From Nitrospirota bacterium (GTDB taxonomy: Bacteria; Nitrospirota; Thermodesulfovibrionia; UBA6902), in assembly GCA_016213935.1 (NCBI GenBank), contig JACQZG010000030.1, positions 1-62,054 of the forward strand: a DNA stretch of 62,054 nucleotides. The letters are read 5' to 3'. This document shows, piece by piece, positions 36,073 to 45,037 of the stretch; within the stretch, counting starts at the first letter, position 1, and each line of letters opens with the position of its first letter. A program made the translations under genes and the position numbers. The notes beneath the pieces were generated by a model that saw only the letters and a program-made list of their open reading frames with translations, made no database searches and had not been told where the DNA came from.

Positions 36073-37099
36073 AGACGCCATTAACGGCGCAGGAGCTTTC
36101 CCCAGGAAGCGCCTGCGCCGGTTCCGCATATCAACTTCATCGTTTCCTTCAAATTACTGCCTTATCATGCTCTGCGCGGCAATCCTCTCCGCATGCGCGT
36201 CAACCGAGGATGTGGGCAAGGCCCAGTTCAGGCTGAACAACCTTGAGAAGGATGTGCTGGAGTTAAAGAAGACGTCCCAGGCGATGGAGAAGGAGATGCC
36301 AAAAAGCCAAAAAGATTTCCTGAAACAGCTTGAAGCCGCCAGGGATTCACAGGAGGCCACGGCAAGGGCTGTCTCAAACCTCTTTACCAAGGTTCAGGAG
36401 ATGTCTGCCGACATTCAGAAACTTACGGGGAAAATAGATGAATTTCAGCATCTTAACGAAAAGGGGATTAAGGAAGAGGCCGTAAAGAGGAACGCGCTTG
36501 CCACAGAGATAAGCGGGCTTGAAATTCTCTCGGAAGATATAAAGAAGCAGATTGAAGAAATAAAGGCCGGGATGGAAGCCCTCAGGGCTGAACTGGAGTT
36601 GATGAAAAATGAGCCTCAGCGCGGCGATTCGAAGAAGAGCCCTTCGCAGAAGAAGACAATGAAAAATGCTGAGGCGGAAAAGACCGGAGAAGCTTCTGCT
36701 GAAAAACCTGCCGTTAAAGATGTGTATGATTCCGCCTATAAACTTTACGAGTCGGGAAACTATAAAGATGCCAGGGCTGAATTTGAATCGGTCGTGGGCG
36801 ACTACGAGAAAAATGAATTCACGGTTGATTCCAAGTTCTGGATAGCCGAAAGCTTCTTTATGGAGAAGCAGTACGAAAATGCCATCCTTGCTTACGACGA
36901 GATACTGAAGAACTTTCCTGACAGCGACAAGATTCCGGCTTCAAAATTGATGCAGGGGCTTGCCTTTTACGAGCTTAAGGATACGGAGACAGCCGAGTAT
37001 ATCCTGAAAAATCTTATAGAGCTTTTCCCCGATTCTCCTGAAGCCGCGACCGCCAGAAACACGCTCGGGACAGTTGCTTCACCTGAAACAAAGAAGTAG
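36056..37099 (+). CDS. cpoB: CpoB/YbgF tol-pal system protein
   Basis: The product (about 347 aa) has no ATG near its signal. A TTG at 36056, with AGGAGAG 6 nt before it and overlapping the end of pal, fits best. An n-region KRLRRFR and a lipobox LSAC follow (LIMLCAAILSACAS), so a lipoprotein is predicted. Next is a coiled coil (about 60-200), then TPR repeats (VYDSAYKLYESGNYKDARAE; WIAESFFMEKQYENAILAYD). It coordinates Tol with cell-wall synthesis at division. The ORF extends upstream within pal, which is a frame shadow. Confidence 0.85.
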   Translation: MLLLNRDAINGAGAFPRKRLRRFRISTSSFPSNYCLIMLCAAILSACASTEDVGKAQFRLNNLEKDVLELKKTSQAMEKEMPKSQKDFLKQLEAARDSQEATARAVSNLFTKVQEMSADIQKLTGKIDEFQHLNEKGIKEEAVKRNALATEISGLEILSEDIKKQIEEIKAGMEALRAELELMKNEPQRGDSKKSPSQKKTMKNAEAEKTGEASAEKPAVKDVYDSAYKLYESGNYKDARAEFESVVGDYEKNEFTVDSKFWIAESFFMEKQYENAILAYDEILKNFPDSDKIPASKLMQGLAFYELKDTETAEYILKNLIELFPDSPEAATARNTLGTVASPETKK

Positions 37100-37105
37100 A
37101 AACCT

Positions 37106-38476
37106 TTATTGTTTTCTTTTCGGTGAATGATGCCTGAAGATCGATATGAAAAACTTCTCAAGAAGTTTCAGATCAAACTCTGATATCTTCCTGTACTTGA
37201 TGCCGACGAGGTATTTCGGTTTTGCCTTCTGCCTTCTATCGACCTGCCTGCACCAGACAACCTCCCCTTCAATATTGACTTGAGACGTCTTTTCGCCTTT
37301 TTGAGGAAGAAGGAGTTTTATCTTGAGCCCTTTATCCGCGTTAAGCGGTTTACTGCTGAGGAGGCTCAGCCCGTGAGAGCTTATGTCAAAGACATTCGGA
37401 AAGGTTATCTCTTTTCTGTTTATCTCCCCTTTTATCTTGATCAGGACCTTGACCCTGGGCGAACTCCTTCTCTCGCTCAAAAGCGCATCGTCCTCAGGTT
37501 TTTTTTCTATTTCCCTGGCAAATGATTTATCAAGCGATATCACAGACTGGTTGCGGCCCCTCTCTTTGGCCATATAAAGGGCCTTGTCAGCGTAACCCAC
37601 AAGCTCTTTTGCATTTTTGATATGTGAATTGCCGGGAAAATTGGCGATGCCGAGGCTTATGCTTATGCGGAGGGAGTTCTTCCCGGCTTTAAAGGAATGG
37701 TCATGAACCGAATTCCTGATCATTTCCGCCTTGGTGAAGGCGTCATCATTGTCAGAATAGGGAAGCAGCATTACGAACTCTTCTCCTCCATACCTGACGG
37801 CCTTGTCCGTCTCGCGGGAGTTCTCCCTCAGGATTTTTGCCAGCTCTTTGAGTATTTCATCGCCGGCCTGGTGCCCGTAAGTGTCGTTTACTGCTTTAAA
37901 ATAATCTATGTCAATAATGATGCATGAGAGGGGGAATTTGTACCTCTCTGCCAGCTTGAACTGTTCATGCAGTATGTCGCCGAAATACCTGAAGTTATAA
38001 AGGCCGGTGAGCCCGTCCCTGATGGAAAGCTCCTTAAGCCGGGTATTTCTCTTGTCGAGCCTCTTAAGAAGCTTGCTTATCTTTTCGTTTGATACGCTGA
38101 GTTCCCGGTTTTTTCTTTTGAGCTTCTCAAGGTTCAGCTTTAACTCCTCCTCCTTTGTCCTGAGCTGAAACATAAGGTTATTGAAATCTTCTCCAATCTG
38201 AAAGAGGTGGCCGCCGCTGACCGCTTTTTTGTAAACTCTGCATTTCTGGCAGTCGCCGAATTTTTTTGCGAAGTTCCCCTGAGGCTTGCCTTTGCAGAAT
38301 GTGCCTGAAGCATGCCAGCATCTCAGGTTATCCGATCCGTATGAAGCGCAACCTGTTTTATCGCACCTCATCTCTTCCCAGCATTTCACAAGATGCGGGT
38401 TGTCAAAAAAATAAAAGCCTTCCCGTTTTAAGGCGCTGAGCAGAAGTCTCCGGAATTCTTTCGCTTGTCTGTCCAT
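37106..38476 (-). CDS. Two-CW-domain / GGDEF / PilZ protein
   Basis: A 456-aa protein with three modules. Residues about 30-85 hold C32, C38, C43, C53, C61, C76 and C79 in the CW...CW spacing of the two-CW domain, which probably binds metal or senses redox. A coiled coil is at about 100-150. A GGDEF domain follows, with YGGEEFVML and an RxxD site (RETD). The C-terminus from about 335 is a PilZ domain (RRSSPRVKVLIKI, then DISSHGLSLLS), which binds c-di-GMP. So it both makes and senses the messenger. It is convergent with cpoB (6-bp gap). Confidence 0.88.
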   Translation of the reverse strand: MDRQAKEFRRLLLSALKREGFYFFDNPHLVKCWEEMRCDKTGCASYGSDNLRCWHASGTFCKGKPQGNFAKKFGDCQKCRVYKKAVSGGHLFQIGEDFNNLMFQLRTKEEELKLNLEKLKRKNRELSVSNEKISKLLKRLDKRNTRLKELSIRDGLTGLYNFRYFGDILHEQFKLAERYKFPLSCIIIDIDYFKAVNDTYGHQAGDEILKELAKILRENSRETDKAVRYGGEEFVMLLPYSDNDDAFTKAEMIRNSVHDHSFKAGKNSLRISISLGIANFPGNSHIKNAKELVGYADKALYMAKERGRNQSVISLDKSFAREIEKKPEDDALLSERRSSPRVKVLIKIKGEINRKEITFPNVFDISSHGLSLLSSKPLNADKGLKIKLLLPQKGEKTSQVNIEGEVVWCRQVDRRQKAKPKYLVGIKYRKISEFDLKLLEKFFISIFRHHSPKRKQ

Positions 38477-38521
38477 ATCAGGCTCCCAAAGGATATGACC
38501 GGTTATTTTATGCTGACTGTC

Positions 38522-39238
38522 TTAGTATTTTTCAATAATTCTCAAAATGGACTTCTGGCAGTTTTTGGACGCGAGTTTCATGTTCCACTCTCTTTTATCC
38601 CTTATTCCCGCCATATTGCTGATGCCTCTCACCTCAAGCATCTCCACGCCGTAAACCGCGCAGACGTGAGCGGCTGCCGCGCCTTCCATGTTCTCGCATA
38701 TCGCCCTGAAGCGTTTTCCGAGGCTGAGAGCCCTCCCGGCGCTTCCCGAGACAGACGAAACGGTTACAAAATTGCCTGTTTTTAGCCCGGCTGCCGGCTG
38801 GTGACCCGCCAATGCTTTTATTGCTGGTTTAGCCTTAAGAGGGAAGTGATTGAAATATTTTTTACCGCGTTTTGCGACAAGCGGTATGCCTATTTCCTTC
38901 AGCCCGAGATAACCTTCAGGACCCGCGACGCCTTCATCTCCGTAAATCTCTTTTGCGGCCACCGCGATATCGCCTCTTTTAAGCCCCGAGCCTTCGTATG
39001 AACCGCCTATTCCGGCTATGAGGATAAGGCTCACTTCAAAATTCTCCAGTATTGCCGCGGTTGAGAGGGCTGCATTAACCTTGCCGATTCCGCAATTCAT
39101 GAGAAGGATATTTTTCCCGAATATCTTTCCTTTATAAATATTTCTTCCGGCTATCCGCATCCTTTCAGCAGGTCTGAGCTCTGCCTTTATCAGTTTCGAT
39201 TCAAACGGCAGGGAGGTGAGGACCGCAATATGTTTCAT
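38522..39238 (-). CDS. mqnB: Futalosine hydrolase (MqnB-like nucleosidase)
   Basis: A 238-aa MTAN-fold nucleosidase. The phosphorylase/nucleosidase core IGGSYEGSGLKRGDIAVAAK and ENMEGAAAAHVCAVYGVEML is clear, and EIYGDEGVAG is as in futalosine hydrolases rather than Pfs enzymes. It removes hypoxanthine from futalosine in menaquinone synthesis. MTA/SAH nucleosidase remains possible. It starts 8 bp after the protease-TPR gene upstream on the same strand. Confidence 0.78.
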   Translation of the reverse strand: MKHIAVLTSLPFESKLIKAELRPAERMRIAGRNIYKGKIFGKNILLMNCGIGKVNAALSTAAILENFEVSLILIAGIGGSYEGSGLKRGDIAVAAKEIYGDEGVAGPEGYLGLKEIGIPLVAKRGKKYFNHFPLKAKPAIKALAGHQPAAGLKTGNFVTVSSVSGSAGRALSLGKRFRAICENMEGAAAAHVCAVYGVEMLEVRGISNMAGIRDKREWNMKLASKNCQKSILRIIEKY

Positions 39239-39245
39239 AAGAGTT

Positions 39246-40463
39246 TCAGCGGCTCTTTATCAGGCCGGAGAGCCTTTCGGCAAGCGCGCGGTCTATGTCT
39301 TTAAGTATATTGTATTGCCTCAGAGCGTTATCCTTGTCTCCGACCGACAGGTAAGCGAGGCCGAGGGCGCTTATCGCCTGAGCAAAACCCGGGTTGACGG
39401 TTGTTGCCTGTTTAAAGGCGTTGATGCTCTCATGGTACATGGCGAGGTTCATATATGCCGTACCAAGCTGGTAATACGTTTCCGGATTATTCGGTTCGAT
39501 GCGTGCCGCTTCCCTGAAAGACGCGACAGCCTCTTTGTAAATGCCGAGGTAATTGTACGCCTTGCCGAGGGCGAAGTGGGATTTTGCGTGGTTGAGGTCG
39601 AGCCTTACCGCTTTTCTGTAAGATTCTATCGCTTTTTTAATGTTGCCTGCTTTTCTGTAATAGTTTCCTGCCATGAAGAAATACTCGGCATTTTCATTAG
39701 GATTGCTTCCGCCGGAAGCATAGGATTGCGTAATCGTGAAGAAAGAGCCTTCATTTGTTTTGGCGGGAGATTTGGTTTCGGTGACGGTTTCAGACAGGGG
39801 TTTGACGATATTCTGCGGAATCATCTCCTGGCCGGACGCGAGGCTGCGGTCTATCAGGTCTGACGGCAGGGCGAAATTCAGATCCTGCGCTTTTATAAGG
39901 TGAAAGGTGACTATGCCAACTACCATGCCTTTTTCGTTAAATACCGGCCCGCCGCTGCTGCCCTCTGAGATCGGGGCTGTTATCTGAAGCACATTTTTTC
40001 CGGGCGAGATCTCTCTTATGCCGCTCAGGATTCCGTCAGAGATGGTATTTGTGAGCCCCTGAGGGCTCCCTATCACATAGAGGCTGTCACCTATGGCTAT
40101 GTCATTTATTCCCCCGAGTTTCACCGCAGAATAATCGCCGTCTTCAATCTTGAGAATGGCGAGGTCATTCTGCGTGTCATCGTTTATTACATTTTCAACT
40201 TTTAAAACCTTGTCCCCGAGCTTTACAGAAATATTTTTGGCGCCGTCTATTACATGGTGGTTCGTCACAACTATCCCGCTGCTGTTTATTACAAACCCGC
40301 TCCCCTGCGCCAACGGATGATTTTTCTTGTCATATGTGTTGACAATCACAACGGCGCCGCTGTTTTCCTTGAATATTTTGCCCGCGTTGGCGGCGCAGAT
40401 GGACGGAGAGAAAGAGATGATGAAGGCAAGGAGCAGTATTATGTATCTGCGTGTCGCGATCAT
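39246..40463 (-). CDS. Exported HtrA-like serine protease with TPR repeats
   Basis: The start is ATG 40463 (an upstream TTG adds 11 residues). The 405-aa product has a signal peptide (YIILLLAFIISFSPSICA). The trypsin-like domain has the triad His in VVTNHHVIDG, Asp in TQNDLAILKI and Ser in SEGSSGGPVFNEKG. There is no PDZ domain. Instead, about four TPRs follow (AEYFFMAGNYYRKAGNIKKA; NPETYYQLGTAYMNLAMYHE). TPRs probably bind client proteins in the periplasm. It is followed by mqnB 8 bp later. Confidence 0.88.
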   Translation of the reverse strand: MIATRRYIILLLAFIISFSPSICAANAGKIFKENSGAVVIVNTYDKKNHPLAQGSGFVINSSGIVVTNHHVIDGAKNISVKLGDKVLKVENVINDDTQNDLAILKIEDGDYSAVKLGGINDIAIGDSLYVIGSPQGLTNTISDGILSGIREISPGKNVLQITAPISEGSSGGPVFNEKGMVVGIVTFHLIKAQDLNFALPSDLIDRSLASGQEMIPQNIVKPLSETVTETKSPAKTNEGSFFTITQSYASGGSNPNENAEYFFMAGNYYRKAGNIKKAIESYRKAVRLDLNHAKSHFALGKAYNYLGIYKEAVASFREAARIEPNNPETYYQLGTAYMNLAMYHESINAFKQATTVNPGFAQAISALGLAYLSVGDKDNALRQYNILKDIDRALAERLSGLIKSR

Positions 40464-40647
40464 TGTTAAATTCCTGAAGCAGCGCTTGCCTGACAAACCT
40501 GCAGCCGGCTGCCCATAGACGATATGATATCACATTTATCTGGCAGTTTATAAAATTGCCAAGAGATAATTTTTGCGGCTAAGAGGCCTGGTTTCTTATA
40601 ATACAGGTTTCCATATGATATAATTTTACAATCTTTTGGGGAAGGGC

Positions 40648-41346
40648 ATGAAGACAAGGAATATTATTCTTTTTTTATTGATATTGACGGCGGTTGCTTT
40701 TGCGACGGCTGAAGGCAAGGAGGCCGAGGATATGACGGACAATATACATTGGCTCGGGCATGACACATTTAAAATAACAGGGGAGAAGGTCATATACACA
40801 GACCCTTTCCAGATAAAGAAGAGCGATGCCGCGGATATAATCCTGATTACCCATGAGCACCGCGACCACTGCTCTCCCGAGGATGTGAGCAAACTGACGG
40901 GAAAGAAGACAGTGATTGTCGCGACCCCTGACTGCGCCGCGAAGCTTTCAGGCAATGTGATGACGATGAAACCGGGCGACAAGGCAACTGTCGAGGGCAT
41001 TTTCATAGAGGCCGTTCCTGCCTACAACACAAACAAAAAGTTCCACCCCAAGGCCAATAACTGGGCCGGATATATCTTCACTGTCAACGGCAAGAGAATC
41101 TATATTGCGGGCGATACGGACCGGATTCCCGAAATGAAGGAGATCAAAGCTGATATAGCGATCCTGCCGGTATCAGGCACATATGTCATGACAGCCGAAG
41201 AGGCTGTCGAGGCGGCAATGGATATCAAGCCGGAACTTGCAATCCCCATGCATTATAATTCCATCGTCGGCACCCTTGCCGATGCGGAGAGGTTTGTTGC
41301 CGGGCTTAAGGGAAGGGTTCCGGCAAAGGCGCTGAAGCAGGAGTAG
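40648..41346 (+). CDS. Exported metallo-beta-lactamase-fold hydrolase
   Basis: The start is ATG 40648, with GGGGAAGGG just upstream. The 232-aa product has a signal sequence (IILFLLILTAVAFATAEG), the metal motif ILITHEHRDHCS (HxHxDH), the later ligand Asp in YIAGDTDRIPEM and His in AIPMHYNSIVG. It is UlaG-like (L-ascorbate-6-P lactonase relatives). The substrate is unknown. It starts the nth-birA-coaX run. Confidence 0.8.
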   Translation: MKTRNIILFLLILTAVAFATAEGKEAEDMTDNIHWLGHDTFKITGEKVIYTDPFQIKKSDAADIILITHEHRDHCSPEDVSKLTGKKTVIVATPDCAAKLSGNVMTMKPGDKATVEGIFIEAVPAYNTNKKFHPKANNWAGYIFTVNGKRIYIAGDTDRIPEMKEIKADIAILPVSGTYVMTAEEAVEAAMDIKPELAIPMHYNSIVGTLADAERFVAGLKGRVPAKALKQE

Positions 41347-41356
41347 AGGGCATATC

Positions 41357-41983
41357 TTGGCTGACGCGAAGAAGATAGCGAGGCTTTTGCTCAAAAAGTA
41401 CCCTGATCCTCATACCGCGCTTAATTTTTCAAGCCCGTTAGAGATTCTCATTGCCACAATCCTTTCTGCCCAGTGCACGGACAAGAGGGTAAATGAGGTG
41501 ACAAAGCCGCTCTTCAGGAAGTACAGAAACGTTTCCGATTATGCCGCCGCAGATATCAAAACGCTTGAGCAGGAGATAAGGCCGACAGGTTTTTTCAGGA
41601 ACAAGGCAAAGATGATAACAGAATGCTGTAAAAGGATAAAAGATGTCTTTAACGGCAGAGTGCCTGACACGCTTGAGGAACTCACAACACTTCCGGGCGT
41701 CGGCAGAAAGACAGCCAATGTCGTTTTGGGAAGCGCGTTCGGAAAACAGGCGATTGCCGTTGACACACATGTCCTGAGGGTTTCAAACAGGCTGGGCATA
41801 GCTCACAGCAATAATCCCGATAAAGTGGAAGAGGAGCTTGTCTCTCAGTTTCCCTCTTCGAGGCTGACTCCCATTAATCATGCCCTTATACTTCACGGCA
41901 GAGAGACTTGCAAAGCAAGACGGCCTTTATGCCCGGAGTGTATTCTCAGAGATGAATGCGAATGGCTTGAGAAGAGCAGTTGA
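41357..41983 (+). CDS. nth: Endonuclease III
   Basis: A 208-aa DNA glycosylase/AP lyase for oxidised pyrimidines. The HhH motif LPGVGRKTANVV has catalytic K118; D136 is in VDTHV. The iron-sulfur Cys set CKARRPLCPECILRDEC has the exact C-x6-C-x2-C-x5-C spacing. The start TTG 41357 is 10 bp after the previous stop; no ATG fits better. Its stop overlaps birA (TGATG). Confidence 0.96.
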   Translation: MADAKKIARLLLKKYPDPHTALNFSSPLEILIATILSAQCTDKRVNEVTKPLFRKYRNVSDYAAADIKTLEQEIRPTGFFRNKAKMITECCKRIKDVFNGRVPDTLEELTTLPGVGRKTANVVLGSAFGKQAIAVDTHVLRVSNRLGIAHSNNPDKVEEELVSQFPSSRLTPINHALILHGRETCKARRPLCPECILRDECEWLEKSS

Positions 41984-42786
41984 TGAAAGAGGATTTCTTT
42001 AAGAAAAAGATTAAGAGCGGGATAAGGCGCGGGAAGATTGGAAGAGAGATTATATTTTTTGACTCCACCTCATCCACGAACATAGCCGCCTTAAAGATAG
42101 GCGAAGAGAGAGCGGACACTGACGGCATCGTTGTTGTTTCTGACTCTCAGACAAAGGGAAGGGGGAGGCTGGGGCGAAGATGGGAATCGCCGGCAGGCGT
42201 TAACCTCTATTTCACAATCCTGCTGAAACCCTCTTTTTCACCGGCTGATGCGCCGCTTCTAACAATGGCGGCAGCCGTATCCTGCGCTTCGGCGATAAGC
42301 GATTTCACAGGGCTTAAGGCTGGCATAAAATGGCCGAATGACCTTATAGTTAACGGAAAGAAGGCAGGCGGCATACTCCTTGAGATGAAGACAGGGAATG
42401 AATCAATAAAATATGTCGCCATAGGAATCGGCATCAACGTAAATATGGGCATGGATATATTGCCCGATGATATACGCCCGTTTTCAACTTCATTGTCTGA
42501 AAAATGCGGGAGAGAGATAGACAGGGCGGGGCTCTTTGATAAGGTGCTTTCCGTGTTCGAAGGCATGTATGAGTCTTTATTAAAAGGCGAAAGGGCACCT
42601 CTATTCGAACAGTGGAACAGGCTGAACGTCACGACAGGCAAGGAGATATCGGTTGAGACGGGAAACAGGGTTGTGACAGGGATTGCCGAGGGCATTGATG
42701 AAAGAGGCGGCCTTATTGTAAAACTCCCTTCAGGCGGCCGCGAGGTTGTGAGCGCGGGGGATGTGACAGTGCTGAAAAAAAGATAG
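41983..42786 (+). CDS. birA: Biotin-acetyl-CoA-carboxylase ligase
   Basis: A 267-aa protein with the biotin ligase core SDSQTKGRGRLGRRWESPAG and GIKWPNDLIVNGKKAGGILL (catalytic Lys), and the small C-terminal domain TGKEISVETGNRVVTGIAEG. It attaches biotin to the carrier protein of acetyl-CoA carboxylase. There is no N-terminal HTH, so it is not expected to repress genes. It is translationally coupled to nth. Confidence 0.94.
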   Translation: MKEDFFKKKIKSGIRRGKIGREIIFFDSTSSTNIAALKIGEERADTDGIVVVSDSQTKGRGRLGRRWESPAGVNLYFTILLKPSFSPADAPLLTMAAAVSCASAISDFTGLKAGIKWPNDLIVNGKKAGGILLEMKTGNESIKYVAIGIGINVNMGMDILPDDIRPFSTSLSEKCGREIDRAGLFDKVLSVFEGMYESLLKGERAPLFEQWNRLNVTTGKEISVETGNRVVTGIAEGIDERGGLIVKLPSGGREVVSAGDVTVLKKR

Positions 42787-42806
42787 AGGTTTAAAGAAAT
42801 ATAATC

Positions 42807-43568
42807 ATGCTGTTACTTATTGATGTCGGCAATACAAACCTTAAGGCATGCCTTTATGACGATGCGGTAAAGGCGTTGCTGAGGCTTCCAACGGCTGAAG
42901 TTATAACAATGCCGCATGATGAATTACGCAGAGCCCTTGCTGAATTTGCCGCAGGCAAAAATGCAGGCGTGATAGAAGGCGCGGTTATATCGTCAGTTGC
43001 TGAAGGCGTGTCTTCTTCCCTTGAAGATGCCGTAAAGAAGGCATTTAATATCAAGCCCCTACTGGTCGGCCCCGGAATAAAAACAGGTTTAAGGCTTCTT
43101 GCCGGAAATCCTGAAGGAATTGGGGCGGACAGGCTTGCCAATGCCGCGGCCGCGAATAAATTTTACAGCGGCAACAAGGTAATCGTTGACTTTGGCACGG
43201 CAACAACTTTTTCCGTTGTCACGGAATCCGGCGGCTTTATCGGCGGGGCGATAATGCCGGGGCTCGATATCTCCGCTGATGCCCTTAACTTTAAGACATC
43301 AAAGCTTCCCCGCGCAGAGCTTGTTCCGCCGCGGAAGGTTTTGGGAGGTAACACGACGGATGCTATCCTATCAGGTATAATAATCGGGCATGCCGGGGCT
43401 GTAGAGAGGATAATGGAGGATATGGCAAAAGAGACGGGCATGGATTATACTTTAGTGATTACGGGCGGCCGATGCGGACTGATGGCGCCTTTTATCAGGC
43501 TTGAAAAGCATATTGACAATGAGCTGACGTTTAAGGGATTAAAGGTGATATACGGCCTTAATTCATAA
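42807..43568 (+). CDS. coaX: Type III pantothenate kinase
   Basis: A 253-aa CoaX: the phosphate motif MLLLIDVGNTNLKACLYDD at the N-terminus, NPEGIGADRLANAAAANKFY, and VDFGTATTFSVVTESGGFIG. It starts CoA synthesis. birA and coaX are often neighbours or fused. The gap after birA is 20 bp. Confidence 0.95.
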   Translation: MLLLIDVGNTNLKACLYDDAVKALLRLPTAEVITMPHDELRRALAEFAAGKNAGVIEGAVISSVAEGVSSSLEDAVKKAFNIKPLLVGPGIKTGLRLLAGNPEGIGADRLANAAAANKFYSGNKVIVDFGTATTFSVVTESGGFIGGAIMPGLDISADALNFKTSKLPRAELVPPRKVLGGNTTDAILSGIIIGHAGAVERIMEDMAKETGMDYTLVITGGRCGLMAPFIRLEKHIDNELTFKGLKVIYGLNS

Positions 43569-43623
43569 TCTGTGACGCTGATATCTTACGTCTTATTAAT
43601 TTAATTTTTCGGAGGTGGCCAGC

Positions 43624-44079
43624 ATGAAGATTGAACGGATTCTTTTTCCAACGGACTTTTCTGAAGGGTCGGAGCTCGCGCTTCACTTCGCGGCAGACCT
43701 GGCAAAGCAGTACAAGGCAAAGCTTTATATGCTCCATGTCCTTTATGACGTGATGAGGGCGCATGAGTCGCACATTCCTCATGTCTCAGCCGATGAACTT
43801 TACAACGACCTCAATAAATGGGCGCTCGATGAGATGGAGAACTGCTGCATCGAGGAGACAAGGGGTATTCCGGCGGTTGAGAAGAAGGTGGTCAAGGGCA
43901 TCCCGTATGAAGAGGTGATAAAGACCGCCTCTGAGGAGAAGATCGACCTTATAGTCATGGGCACATACGGAAGAACAGGCCTCGACAGGCTCCTCTTCGG
44001 AAGCACGGCGGAAAGGGTTGTGAGAAAGGCTCCCTGCCCTGTACTCACCGTCAGAGTGCCCCAGCACAGAATAAAATAG
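43624..44079 (+). CDS. Universal stress protein UspA family
   Basis: The start is ATG 43624, 8 nt after CGGAGG. The 151-aa product begins MKIERILFPTDFSEGSELAL and ends with the ATP-binding motif GTYGRTGLDRLLFGSTAERV and RKAPCPVLTVR. It is a single UspA domain. It is 55 bp after coaX and followed by a strong hairpin terminator. Confidence 0.9.
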   Translation: MKIERILFPTDFSEGSELALHFAADLAKQYKAKLYMLHVLYDVMRAHESHIPHVSADELYNDLNKWALDEMENCCIEETRGIPAVEKKVVKGIPYEEVIKTASEEKIDLIVMGTYGRTGLDRLLFGSTAERVVRKAPCPVLTVRVPQHRIK

Positions 44080-44086
44080 GATGCGG

Positions 44087-44120
44087 CAGCCTGCGGGGCC
44101 TTCGAAAGCTTCGCGGGCTG
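44087..44120 (+). terminator. Long-stem terminator after the UspA gene
   Basis: A 13-bp stem (arms 44087-44099 and 44108-44120, with three G-U pairs) encloses an 8-nt loop containing TTCG, followed by TTCATATTTT. The T-run is interrupted, but the stem is the longest in the window. Confidence 0.65.
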
Positions 44121-44169
44121 TTCATATTTTATGCCGGACCTCTGTATTTGAGCCCGCCCATGCTGAGCG

Positions 44170-44958
44170 TTGGAATTGAAATTTAATCTTTATTTAGCGA
44201 TATCTCTTTCATTACACCTTCTGCTTTTTGCGCTTCTGTCTGAAATATACTTTTCAGGGCACGAGACAGCGCCTGTATTTTATGTCGATATTGCGCCGCC
44301 TGCCGAGACGGAAAAGCCGCCCGTCAAAAAAAAGATTTCCGGTCCCGCTGTCAGGGAGAAGCCCTCTGCCCTGAGAAAGCCGGTCAAAGATACTTCTGAC
44401 GCGAAGCCTGAGAGCATGTTTGGAGAAGGAGACGAGAAGGGGAGAGGGACTGAGGGCGGCGGCCATGAAGCATCTGAAAAACCTGGTGAGGGCTCCGGCG
44501 GGAATGAAGATTTGGCCGAGACTTCTTCCCAAAGAAACGAAATCGGCCCTTATCTTGCCAAAGAATCCTCGCCTTATAACACCGAGAAAATAAAAGAGCA
44601 GGCAGGCGGCCCTTTCTCAGGGAAGGAGATAATCAAATTCGACACCTCGGACCTGAGATACAGGGGCTACATGATGCGGCTAAAAAATCACATAGAGAGC
44701 GTATGGCAGTATCCGAAAGAAGCGGCAAGGCTCGGCATATCAGGCGGCCTTGATATCAAATTTGTAATAAACAGGGACGGCACGCTCGGCGATGTGAAGA
44801 TTATGAATCCGTCAGGTTTTGCGGATCTCGATAATGCCGCGTTAAAGGCGCTCGATGACACATTTCCTTTCGACCGGCTGCCGGATGACTGGGAAGGGGA
44901 TGAGTATGTCGTTGACGGACATTTTATCTACGTGCACAGCGGAGTATATGTCAGGTAG
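44170..44958 (+). CDS. TonB-like envelope protein
   Basis: A 262-aa protein. The N-terminal TM helix (LYLAISLSLHLLLFALLSEI) has the SxxxH-type motif (SLSLH) of TonB/TolA. A Pro/Lys then Gly/Glu-rich linker follows. The C-terminal TonB domain (MRLKNHIESVWQYPKEAARL, GISGGLDIKFVINRDGTLGD) is complete. The start is non-ATG: TTG 44170 or 44176. No exbB/exbD lies beside it, so it may borrow TolQ/TolR or a distant channel. It is separate from the tolA gene. Confidence 0.8.
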   Translation: MELKFNLYLAISLSLHLLLFALLSEIYFSGHETAPVFYVDIAPPAETEKPPVKKKISGPAVREKPSALRKPVKDTSDAKPESMFGEGDEKGRGTEGGGHEASEKPGEGSGGNEDLAETSSQRNEIGPYLAKESSPYNTEKIKEQAGGPFSGKEIIKFDTSDLRYRGYMMRLKNHIESVWQYPKEAARLGISGGLDIKFVINRDGTLGDVKIMNPSGFADLDNAALKALDDTFPFDRLPDDWEGDEYVVDGHFIYVHSGVYVR

Positions 44959-44996
44959 CAAATGAGAGGCTCTCCCCGCCATTTTGAGAGATCCAT

Positions 44997-45017
44997 TTCT
45001 TAATTCATAATTAAAAA
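44997..45017. repeat. Short heptad-like tract upstream of cdaA
   Basis: Three 7-mers: ttcttaa, ttcataa, ttaaaaa. A weak member of the heptad family. Confidence 0.35.
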
Positions 45018-45021
45018 CTGC

Positions 45022-45027
45022 TATAAT
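45022..45027 (+). promoter_or_regulatory. -10 box close to the cdaA start
   Basis: TATAAT 10 nt before the cdaA ATG, with no Shine-Dalgarno between. The -35 is weak. Confidence 0.4.
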
Positions 45028-45037
45028 ATTTTCAATC

